Source of the DNA: Enteropsectra breve | Taxonomy: Eukaryota; Microsporidia | Assembly (NCBI GenBank): GCA_024243835.1 | Contig: JALPMN010000533.1 | Coordinates: 1-11,425 of the forward strand | Direction of reading: 5' to 3' | Length of the DNA stretch: 11,425 bases | Shown: positions 1 through 6,329 of the stretch, in pieces | How the letters are laid out: the number at the start of each line of letters is the position of its first letter | Numbering within the stretch: position 1 is the stretch's first letter | The notes under the pieces: generated by a model | Told to the model about the DNA's origin: nothing | Databases searched by the model: none | What the model saw: only the letters and a program-made list of their open reading frames with translations | Program-made: the position numbers and the translations under genes

Positions 1-548
1 AACTGTTGGGCTAATCCCAGGCACAGAAATGAAGATACATTTGAGTAAAAAACCCAATAAACCTCCTACGCCATATCCTGTTCCATACGCATTACGGAAA
101 ACGGTAGAGAAAGAAATACAAAGGCTTTAGATCTACAAATCATTGTACCTTCAACCTCCCATACAGTCTCATCAGCATTTCCTATAGTAAAACCAAATGG
201 AAAAATCCGATTAGTCGTGAACTACAGAGAAATTAACAAATGTACTGTCAAGGACCAATATCCACCCCTTCGATTATTGATGAGCTAAGAGGAATTGGTG
301 ATGCACAGATAGACCTTCATCAAGGTTATTATCAAATACCTGTGTAAAAGGAGAGCCAAAAATACACTGCCTTTATAGTCGGCAAAAGAATATACCAGTT
401 TACAAGGATGCCTTTCGGCTTAACAAATGCCCCAAGGATATTCCAACGTGCTATGAATACAATCCTTGAAGGGCTAAATTTTGTATGGATTTTCCTTGAT
501 GATGTTTTAATAATAAGCAAAAATGCACAAGAACATGCAAAACACCTA
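1..548 (+). pseudogene. Ty3/gypsy-type reverse transcriptase fragment, decayed, cut by the left window edge
   Basis: This is a relic of an LTR-retrotransposon polymerase, covering the linker before RT and the first RT motifs. The coding sense is spread over all three plus frames. Frame 2 (11-130) reads a pre-RT stretch with PYPVPYALRKTVEKEIQRL and then a TAG at 128-130. Frame 1 (from 142) reads SSAFPIVKPNGKIRLVVNYR and NKCTVKDQYP. Frame 3 (from about 267) reads IIDEL, IDLHQGYYQI, a TAA at 345-347, then MPFGLTNAP and the catalytic motif as FLDDVLIIS. The IDL motif directly follows DAQ, so the few residues normally between them are missing. The order of motifs and the RMPFGL..AP..FQ..M signature identify Ty3/gypsy RT. 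With two frameshifts and two stops it cannot encode a functional enzyme. It ends abruptly at a TA dinucleotide (547-548), where a Tc1-like element is inserted. Confidence 0.9.
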
Positions 549-574
549 CACTCTGTCCAAAAAAATGGAACCAC
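549..574 (+). repeat. Left terminal inverted repeat of the Tc1-like element
   Basis: The sequence is CACTCTGTCC, seven A in total, then TGGAACCAC. It matches the reverse complement of 1967-1993 at every position except for the length of the A run (7 versus 8). It directly follows the TA target at 547-548. Terminal repeats of this kind are where the transposase binds and cuts. Confidence 0.93.
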
Positions 575-680
575 CCAGTATTTTGCCTTTTTCATAAAAA
601 ATATTTTTCAGCAAAATTTTAAATTTGGTTATGTGGTTAGGCGGCAACACATAAAAAAAAAGAGTTGACGCAGAGCAAAG

Positions 681-768
681 CTAGAAATAGTGTGCCAGGG
701 TGAAGCCCCAAAAGTTAATTATGAAGCATGATTAAACTAAATTTTTTTTAAATTTGGCACACTTCTAG
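681..768. repeat. Inverted repeat inside the transposon 5' region
   Basis: AGTGTGCCA (689-697) and TGGCACACT (755-763) are perfect reverse complements. With a three-base gap the arms extend to CTAGAA (681-686) and TTCTAG (763-768). The arms enclose about 57 bases of mostly A/T-rich sequence and could form a cruciform or RNA hairpin. The function is unknown; it could be the remnant of a smaller nested element. Confidence 0.55.
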
Positions 769-860
769 AGTATAAATATTTGCACAAATGTTTAAAGTTA
801 TACTTTATAAAATTCATTTATATTCAAAAAATACTCAATAAAAGTTTTGTTGCTGGACTG

Positions 861-880
861 CTGTCCAAAAAAATGAAACC
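861..880 (+). repeat. Internal direct copy of the transposon terminal repeat
   Basis: CTGTCC, seven A, TGAAACC repeats the outer left repeat (553-572) in the same orientation with one mismatch in 20. The weaker match extends a few bases either way. The two copies lie 308 bp apart. Tc1 relatives of the IR/DR type (for example Sleeping Beauty) carry two such transposase-binding direct repeats at each end. Here no equivalent inner copy is visible at the right end. Confidence 0.75.
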
Positions 881-957
881 AAGCCACAAAAAAGTATAAA
901 TATGTTATGATAAAAAAAATATAATGCAAGATTTTATTCAAATTTGATACCTTACAA

Positions 958-1915
958 ATGCTTGAAAGTGAGAGAAAGAGAATCTTTGCGCTGATAGATG
1001 CGAAGATTCTCCTGAAAAAATAGCCTCAACTGGGCGTCCCGTTATCAACAGTGATAACATAAGTGCTTGATATAATAAAATGGATTGTGTCGACAGGATA
1101 AAGGGATCCGGAAGGCCAAGTCTTCTTGCTGATGATGATATTGCCATTATTTTAGATTTGGTAAGGCAAAATTCCTCAATTAGCCTCAGGAAAATGGCTG
1201 GGGAGATTAAGCTGAAACAAAACAAAGATGTGTGCAAAAGAACCATTGAAAATTATTTATTTGCTGAGAATCTTAAGGCGTATGTTGCTGCCAGGACACA
1301 TCTTTTAAAGCAAGAGCATAAAGATAAAAGAAAGGTAGCATCTAAGAACTGGCTGAAGTGGCCATTAAGAAAGATTAAAACCTTAATTTTTAGCGACGAA
1401 TCAAGATTTGACCTCTATAATGGAGATTGAAAGGTTAAAGTTTGGCGTCTACCTGGCACACGTTATAATTCAGAGAATATTGTGCCAACAGCCAAGTATC
1501 GCAGAGGATCAGTTATGTTCTGGAGCTGTATAGGATATAATGGAGTCGGGAGCCTGGAAGTCATTGATGGGACTATGGATAGTGTCAGCTACACTCGGGT
1601 GCTTAGTACTTGTCTGCATGATTCAGCTGATATACTGGGAGTTTCAAACAATTTTATCTTCCAGCAGGACAATGCACCCTGCCATAAGTCGAACTCTCCA
1701 CGCAGTTTTTCACAGAAAACGAAATAAATGTGATGGAATGGCCGGCACAGTCCCCTGATTTGAATCCCATCGAAAATGTGTGGGCTTATATTGATCAACG
1801 ACTTGAAAAAAAGGTTCATAAAAGCAAAAGCCAGTTGATAGCAGAAGTTCAGCAAATACGGGATAATATTCCGACAAGCTATATTCAAAAGCTATATAAG
1901 AGCTTCACAAGTTGA
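958..1915 (+). pseudogene. Tc1-like transposase, inactivated by frameshifts and stops
   Basis: The intact enzyme would bind the terminal repeats and cut and paste the element through a DDE nuclease fold. The relic starts with LESERKRIFALIDA (frame 1, ATG 958), like the first helix of the Tc1 DNA-binding domain. It shifts to frame 3 near 1000 (SPEKIAS) and hits TGA at 1068-1070. It then runs from about 1080 through a GRP linker (GSGRPSLL), the first catalytic Asp in IFSDESRFDL (codon 1395-1397) and a TGA at 1428-1430 where relatives have Gly. Next come KVKVWRLPG, VMFWSCIGYNG and the second Asp in FQQDNAPCHKS (codon 1668-1670). A one-base loss near 1690 moves it to frame 2, which carries MEWPAQSPDLNPIENVW with the catalytic Glu at 1772-1774 and ends at TGA 1913-1915. 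Asp2 to Glu spans 101 bases, which equals 34 residues once the lost base is counted. All three acidic residues survive, so decay looks fairly recent. Confidence 0.93.
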
Positions 1916-1966
1916 TGCGAGTTGGTCATTCGAAACAAAGGCGGCCATATACCTTATTAAACTCAA

Positions 1967-1993
1967 GTGGTTCCATTTTTTTTGGACAGAGTG
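1967..1993 (-). repeat. Right terminal inverted repeat of the Tc1-like element
   Basis: GTGGTTCCA, eight T in total, then GGACAGAGTG. This is the reverse complement of the left end, with one extra base in the homopolymer. The flanking dinucleotide 1994-1995 is AA where TA is expected. Confidence 0.93.
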
Positions 1994-2198
1994 AACAAAC
2001 GTTTTATCACAAGATTTTCCTTCATACTTGATATGAATGGCGTATAAGGCGCTTAATATACGAACATAAAAACTGAACTTACAAAGCATTTTTGCTGCGG
2101 CTTACACGCCGGAAAGTACGGTATTAAAAACAAATTATTAAAATTTTAATATATCACTAATTATAATGATTTTAACATCTATCTGAAAAAATTTGTCC
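1994..2198. other. Short gap between transposon and the RING-type gene; possible RT remnant at its start
   Basis: The first 20-40 bases may continue the interrupted gypsy RT: in the frame that crosses the insertion point they read QTFYHKI before a TGA at 2026-2028. The rest is AT-rich, apart from a small GC-richer patch near 2096-2122, and has no recognisable gene. The last bases are the likely promoter of the gene at 2199. Confidence 0.4.
2186..2198 (+). promoter_or_regulatory. Likely start-proximal promoter signal of the RING-type gene
   Basis: AAAAAATTTGTCC lies directly against the ATG at 2199. The decayed paralogue has AAAAAATTATCC in the same place before its ATG at 5462, so the motif is shared by the family. 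A/T tracts plus a C triplet-like motif just before the ATG match the start-site signals described in microsporidia. An in-frame TTG at 2193 lies inside this signal and is not considered a start. Confidence 0.5.
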
Positions 2199-2855
2199 AT
2201 GTTCGTCGTGCATTTGCTGATGCAGTGCCTTTGTGCAGCAGATCACGCAGAAGAAATAGCAATGCAGCAGGAACCTAATGACGAGCAGCTATGTACAGAC
2301 ATGAGGCAGAACAGGGCTGCAATTCGCGATGCTCAGGCAATGAGACAGCCTTTTGTGCTCTTACCGTGTGCGATGCCTGACATTAAGCAAATTTACAGTA
2401 ATGAGGAACTCCAAGAGTTTTTAGACCGAGAGAAAAAGGCACAACAACCCAAAAACAATGATGTAATGATTCAAAATATGGAAAGCTATGATGAAGCAGA
2501 GTGTGCAATTTGTCTTGAGTCTTTCTTCAAGGATGATACTAAATGGAAAAATTCTTTTGCAGAAGGAGTGTATAAAACACACAACCGTCGTATAATGTGT
2601 ATGATGTGCCCCAACCCCAAATGCAGAGCTAAAATATGCTATAGATGCGCATACCGATGGATTAGAGATAAAAGCGGATATGATCCAGTCAAAATCCCTT
2701 TTAAACATTATGATATAAAAGGAAAGCAGCTTTCGGATGAACTGATGGTTCTATGCCCGTACTGCTTTAATTATTTAAATGTAAAGCTTTCACAATTGGA
2801 CACAATTCCTAAAATTTCAGACTTAGCTGAAGACTCAAATATATTGAGGATATAG
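2199..2855 (+). CDS. RING-type zinc-binding protein with signal-peptide-like N-terminus; probably the 5' part of a larger gene
   Basis: I do not recognise this 218-aa protein as a named family. Residues 1-14 (MFVVHLLMQCLCAA) form a short hydrophobic run ending in small residues, like a signal peptide, but with no basic n-region. Residues 15-95 are charged, helical and Gln/Glu-rich. Residues 102-189 carry paired cysteines: CAIC (102, 105), CMMC (134, 137), C142, CYRC (147, 150) and CPYC (186, 189). CYRCAYRWI followed by CPYC resembles the second half of a RING finger, the fold of many E3 ubiquitin ligases. However, the usual central His is not in place and nine cysteines are present. The frame stops at TAG 2853-2855, while frame 2 is already open from 2831 and reads YIEDIVYNQDKRYWLLETAR into the next reading frame. 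One protein split by a one-base loss is therefore likely. The start is the first ATG, preceded by a TCC motif. A decayed copy lies at 5462. Confidence 0.8.
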   Translation: MFVVHLLMQCLCAADHAEEIAMQQEPNDEQLCTDMRQNRAAIRDAQAMRQPFVLLPCAMPDIKQIYSNEELQEFLDREKKAQQPKNNDVMIQNMESYDEAECAICLESFFKDDTKWKNSFAEGVYKTHNRRIMCMMCPNPKCRAKICYRCAYRWIRDKSGYDPVKIPFKHYDIKGKQLSDELMVLCPYCFNYLNVKLSQLDTIPKISDLAEDSNILRI

Positions 2856-5053
2856 TTTATAACCAAGACAAGAGATATTGGCTTCTTGAAACTGCAAGGG
2901 ATTTGAAGAATTTGTCGTACATTGAAAAATTTACTAGAGTAAGCGAAGTACTGCTGGCTGGCCTTTCTGGCCAAGATGCCTCTCAGAAGCTGCTTATAAA
3001 TGATCTCTGGGAGCAGTATTTGTTTTATACGGCATGCATGCAAAATGCACCGACATTCGCAAAGCGTATTTCAAAAATCACTAATTTTATATACAATTGC
3101 ACTGAGAAAATTGATTATAAATTCATCATTCAATTAAAAAGAAAATTTTTAGATTCCGGCTTAGAACCTAAAGACCTCGAAGAAGCTTTTAAACAAATCT
3201 GCATGTCAGTTCCTTTTGAACACGCAGAAAATTTCTCCTTGATATACTGGTGTATGATCACATCATATTTTGCCCTAACCAAAGATTACGAAATGAATCT
3301 CCGGTTTATCACAAAGTGGATTTTATCTAGTTATTCTTATATACTCACTGGATTTAAATATAAGGGCAATGTTACTGATGCAGAAGCTGCGTACTATCCT
3401 CGTGCGGAAGATGTTTACGCTGCATTCGCAGATGCTCTTCATGATCCGCGGCTTATAACTAATATTATCCACTTTGATGCATTAAAATTCACTTTTAAGG
3501 GGCTTTGTTACTATCCAGGGAGCAACGAAGAATATGAAAAACTTGTTACACGCCTGATGGAAGAGTATTACATAAAATTGAGGGAAGAAAATAGCTCTGA
3601 TTACTATCACGGGATATTTGTGGCCAGGCATGGTGCTGATCTCCAGCGTTCTTCCTATCCAATTTATTGGAAGATTCTTGCAGAAACGGGAAGAGATTTA
3701 AAGCAATTTTCTTTTAACATTCGTAATGCTGACACAAAACCAGTAAGTTTGCCGGCTTTTATTTACGATGCGATTCTCAAAGTGCTTTTTACCACGGCCC
3801 CTATGCGCTTCGATAATGTCGTTGAAAAAATCACTCATTATGCAATTACCTACAGTAATATTTATAATAACGATAAAAACTATGCTGATTTTCTCCATGA
3901 AACATGCAAAATAAATCTAAAGGCATTTCTTGCTGCAAATGCACACATTGTGGAATGCATTGAGAAGGAAGACTATCCAAATGCTATTTTACTTTTCAAA
4001 AATATCACAGGGTTTTCTTCTTTGAGTGATTCGATTGAGCTTTTTATAAACAAAGGGAAACTGCCAGTGCTTATTGAGGGGATAAAAGCATTTGAATTCG
4101 TTAACTGGGAAAATGAAAGGATTATATATAATTTAGTGAAAGAAAACTGTAGTTCAGAGGACGTGGAGACACTGCTTCTGCGAATGAGCAAACAATCCTG
4201 TTGCTTTTCTGATGTACCGACTGAAGAGATTAACTACCTTATTAAAAAATATGTTAGAGATGGCAATAGCTGCGTAGGCATCGGATCACTTGCGTTCGTT
4301 TGTAAAGATAAAGAGCTTCTTGAAAGCTTTAAGGAAGATCTTGATGGCATTCTTACTAACTGGGATTTTGCGCAGAATTTAGAGAAATTTTACAAAGGCA
4401 CTGTTTCGTTTGAAAATAGAGTATCAATTAGTAATTTGCCCTTTTTTACAATGTACTATGCAGAGCTGTTTATTTGGCTAGACAAAAACATTCCATATTA
4501 TGATAAGGCGCAGAAGATCAGTAGAATGCTCATGGTAGCAAAGCTTGCTGCTAGGGGGACAAACTATAGAAAGAAAAACGAATCTAACGAAGGCACGAGT
4601 AGCGCTCCCACATATGCATTCGAAAAAGGCATTTTTAGGGCTGTTTCTAAAACCAGGTGCGGGTATGAAGCGTTATGTGCGTTCCAGTTCTATATGGACG
4701 AATCTTTTAGAAAATACTTGGAAAAAAAGGTTTTACCGAATATTATCGCTATCGAGGGTTCTGACAGTGTTGAGTTACTGCAAGCAAGAGAGTTCCGAGG
4801 CTACTATAGAAAACTTTTAAAACTGAAGGAGAGCCTAACTACCAGTTATGGAATGGACTTTTGCAGTGTAGAAGAGATACAGAAGCTTATATATATGATA
4901 GAGGCACTGCTTCAAATCGAAAATCTTGGTGCACTGAAAGCCATTAAGAAGAAGAGCGAAATAAAGGGAGAATTTACAGATATCAAGTACTATACCGAAA
5001 ATATTCCCATTCTGTCAAGGGATATTTATAGAATGATTGTTTCGTATTTATAA
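2831..5053 (+). CDS. Large helical protein of unknown function; probably the 3' part of the RING-type gene
   Basis: The frame is open for 740 codons from 2831. Its first in-frame ATG is only at 3038, which would give a 671-aa protein. About 70 protein-like codons precede that ATG (for example LETARDLKNLSYIEKFTRV and SGQDASQKLLINDLWEQYL), so the frame does not look like an independent gene with its own start. It overlaps the end of the RING-type frame by 25 bases, one base out of phase. A single missing A in the short A run at 2837-2839 would join the two. The product is rich in Leu, Lys, Glu, Tyr and Phe with helix-like periodicity, has no convincing membrane segment and no motif I can name. 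One polar, low-complexity linker (NESNEGTSSAP, around 4575-4610) suggests a boundary between two helical blocks. It may be a helical scaffold or substrate-binding region attached to the RING. Alternatives are a pseudogene with one recent lesion, a sequencing error, or programmed frameshifting. No canonical slippery heptamer is visible. Confidence 0.82.
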   Translation, partial: RLKYIEDIVYNQDKRYWLLETARDLKNLSYIEKFTRVSEVLLAGLSGQDASQKLLINDLWEQYLFYTACMQNAPTFAKRISKITNFIYNCTEKIDYKFIIQLKRKFLDSGLEPKDLEEAFKQICMSVPFEHAENFSLIYWCMITSYFALTKDYEMNLRFITKWILSSYSYILTGFKYKGNVTDAEAAYYPRAEDVYAAFADALHDPRLITNIIHFDALKFTFKGLCYYPGSNEEYEKLVTRLMEEYYIKLREENSSDYYHGIFVARHGADLQRSSYPIYWKILAETGRDLKQFSFNIRNADTKPVSLPAFIYDAILKVLFTTAPMRFDNVVEKITHYAITYSNIYNNDKNYADFLHETCKINLKAFLAANAHIVECIEKEDYPNAILLFKNITGFSSLSDSIELFINKGKLPVLIEGIKAFEFVNWENERIIYNLVKENCSSEDVETLLLRMSKQSCCFSDVPTEEINYLIKKYVRDGNSCVGIGSLAFVCKDKELLESFKEDLDGILTNWDFAQNLEKFYKGTVSFENRVSISNLPFFTMYYAELFIWLDKNIPYYDKAQKISRMLMVAKLAARGTNYRKKNESNEGTSSAPTYAFEKGIFRAVSKTRCGYEALCAFQFYMDESFRKYLEKKVLPNIIAIEGSDSVELLQAREFRGYYRKLLKLKESLTTSYGMDFCSVEEIQKLIYMIEALLQIENLGALKAIKKKSEIKGEFTDIKYYTENIPILSRDIYRMIVSYL

Positions 5054-5461
5054 GTAAAAGACTCATTTACAAATTTATATCTTGGTATTAAAATAGTATT
5101 CATCACTTAAATGAATTTTTTAAACACATGGGCAACAAAAGTATAAATTTGCAGGCATTATATGTATTGATATTTAACATTTTGATTTAATGCTGGAAGC
5201 AGAAATTATACGCTTTAAATAAATAAAATATTAATGTTCTCTAGCGCCTGCAATTTTTGTTGGTAAATATTATACTAGTATGTTTTATTCAAATTATTGA
5301 ACATATCCGACATGCATTAGAAATAATATTTGCATTTAATCGATTTTACTCTTTTTTTAATTTGATTTTTGAGATCAAATGGCTATATTGATTTTTAGGG
5401 CAGCATATGGCACCTTAATTTATCAGAAAGGTTACTTAAAAAGGTAAGCAAAAAATTATCC
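5054..5461. other. AT-rich intergenic region with an inverted repeat
   Basis: No gene is visible. Poly(A)-like AATAAA sequences near 5219-5228 could serve the upstream gene. GGCAACAAAA...TTTGCAGGC (5131-5156) is inverted as GCCTGCAATTTTTGTTGG (5246-5263), with the core TTGCAGGC/GCCTGCAA perfect over 8 bp. The last bases, AAAAAATTATCC, are homologous to the promoter-proximal sequence of the RING-type gene at 2199. Confidence 0.5.
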
Positions 5462-5837
5462 ATGCTCGTTGTGCATTTTCTGATGCAGTGCCTTTGGGCT
5501 GCAGAAATGAAATATAGCCAAAACCTACTGCTGAAGAGTTATGCAAGCACATTAAGGATAGCAAGAAACAAATATCAAAGCGCGCGAGAATGGGACAAGA
5601 AAAGTTTTACTAACGCGCCCGATGCCTGCCATAAATCAAATTTATAATGCAAGCGAGTTTAGGGAGTTTTTAGATCGTGAAAAAGAATCCCAAGGCAACA
5701 AAAGTCATATAATTTATGAGATTGATCAGGGATGCCATGTATGCAGTGTTTCGTTCCTTATGATACAGTCCGCGCCAAAAGTTTATAAACCCCCTATTTC
5801 GGGTTTTTGGGAGCCGACAGAGCACCGCATACGTTAA
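5462..5837 (+). pseudogene. Truncated, frameshifted paralogue of the RING-type gene at 2199
   Basis: The copy matches the first ~130 residues of the 2199 gene in order, but across three frames. Frame 2 from ATG 5462 reads MLVVHFLMQCLWAAEM against MFVVHLLMQCLCAADH. Frame 1 from 5524 reads PTAEELCKHIKDSKKQI against PNDEQLCTDMRQNRAAI. Frame 3 around 5622 reads MPAINQIYNASEFREFLDRE against MPDIKQIYSNEELQEFLDRE, then GCHVCSVSF against ECAICLESF (first zinc-ligand pair). Further decay follows; PTEHRIR at the end recalls THNRRI just before CMMC. Nothing matching the rest of the RING or the large helical part follows. At least two frameshifts and loss of the 3' end make it non-functional. Homology also covers the dozen bases before the ATG, so promoter and gene were duplicated together. 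The start is conserved between copies, which supports the ATG at 2199. Confidence 0.85.
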
Positions 5838-6329
5838 AATATTCAAAACCTTGCTTATTTTTGATTTTGCAACTTTTAATCTTTTTACTTTTACCGAATT
5901 GTATAAATTTAGGCTTTAGTATAATATATTATTCATAGGCCAATACTCAAAGTATAAAAGTGCAAAACTCTTTTTTGCTCACTATAAACTCATTCTGGGT
6001 ACCAGCCCGATCATACCCTTTCGGGCTTTGATTATTGGAAGTTTATGAATGAGGCAAAGAATCACATTAATATTAAAATAAAAATTTGCGGTTAAAACAC
6101 TGTTGAAGACCTATAGCTTGACAGCATCTCACATTATTTTTAAAAATTTAAATTTCAGCGAAAACAAGATTATTTATCAGAGGTTGATAGTTTGATGCTT
6201 TTACTCATTTATATGCACGTAATCAGATAATTGAAAAGCATATGTATACAATAGATTGTTCAGAATGTATTTTTTAAAAATCTAAAATTGTTCAAAGATC
6301 TAAAATTCTTAATATCCAAACACCATTTA
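5838..6329. other. Intergenic region with a GC-rich hairpin, no gene seen
   Basis: This region lies between the pseudogene and the 3' end of the helicase gene (minus strand). No coding sequence or tRNA-like fold was found. It holds a conspicuous stem-loop near 6004-6027 (separate entry). A 10-bp direct repeat ATCTAAAATT (6280-6289 and 6298-6307) lies in the likely 3' untranslated part of the helicase transcript. Confidence 0.5.
6004..6027. other. Perfect 7-bp GC-rich stem-loop in AT-rich spacer
   Basis: AGCCCGA (6004-6010) and TCGGGCT (6021-6027) pair perfectly around a 10-base loop. Flanking sequences offer further complementarity: CTCATTC 5989-5995 with GAATGAG 6047-6053, and ATAAAC 5984-5989 with GTTTAT 6041-6046. 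These two outer pairings cross and so would compete. The local GC content stands out from the surroundings. It could be part of a small structured RNA or a processing hairpin, but I see no signature of tRNA, U snRNA, SRP or RNase P RNA. Confidence 0.35.

Larger units (their letters stand above)
549..1993 (+). mobile_element. Tc1/mariner-superfamily DNA transposon (DD34E), full length but inactive
   Basis: A 1445-bp element is bounded by terminal inverted repeats (549-574 and 1967-1993) and contains one degraded transposase with DD34E catalytic spacing, the hallmark of the Tc1 group. The left end follows a TA (547-548), the obligatory Tc1/mariner target. The right end is followed by AA (1994-1995), so one copy of the duplicated target has probably mutated. 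It sits inside a gypsy RT relic. Removing the element and one target copy lets the RT frame continue as KHLQTFYHKI, which supports a nested insertion. The left non-coding part is long (about 400 bp before the transposase) and holds an internal copy of the terminal repeat and a separate inverted repeat. Confidence 0.93.

Noticed and set aside
938..1246. Open minus-strand frame across the transposase
   Set aside because: It is antisense to a clear Tc1 transposase and shows no protein family features.
1068..1430. TGA read as an amino acid to keep the transposase intact
   Set aside because: Frameshifts also break the gene, and the conserved genes (helicase, transporter) do not need TGA as sense; the transporter itself ends with TGA.
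2820..2905. An intron joining the RING-type and helical frames
   Set aside because: I found no GTAAG-type donor with a matching branch and acceptor that would remove the stop and restore phase; the frames are coding-like right up to the overlap.
4545..4820. Second plus-strand open frame inside the large helical gene
   Set aside because: It is fully contained in a much longer coding-like frame and has no independent features.
5838..6329. tRNA or snRNA gene around the GC-rich hairpin
   Set aside because: No T-loop GTTCRA motif, cloverleaf, or known snRNA core sequence could be found.
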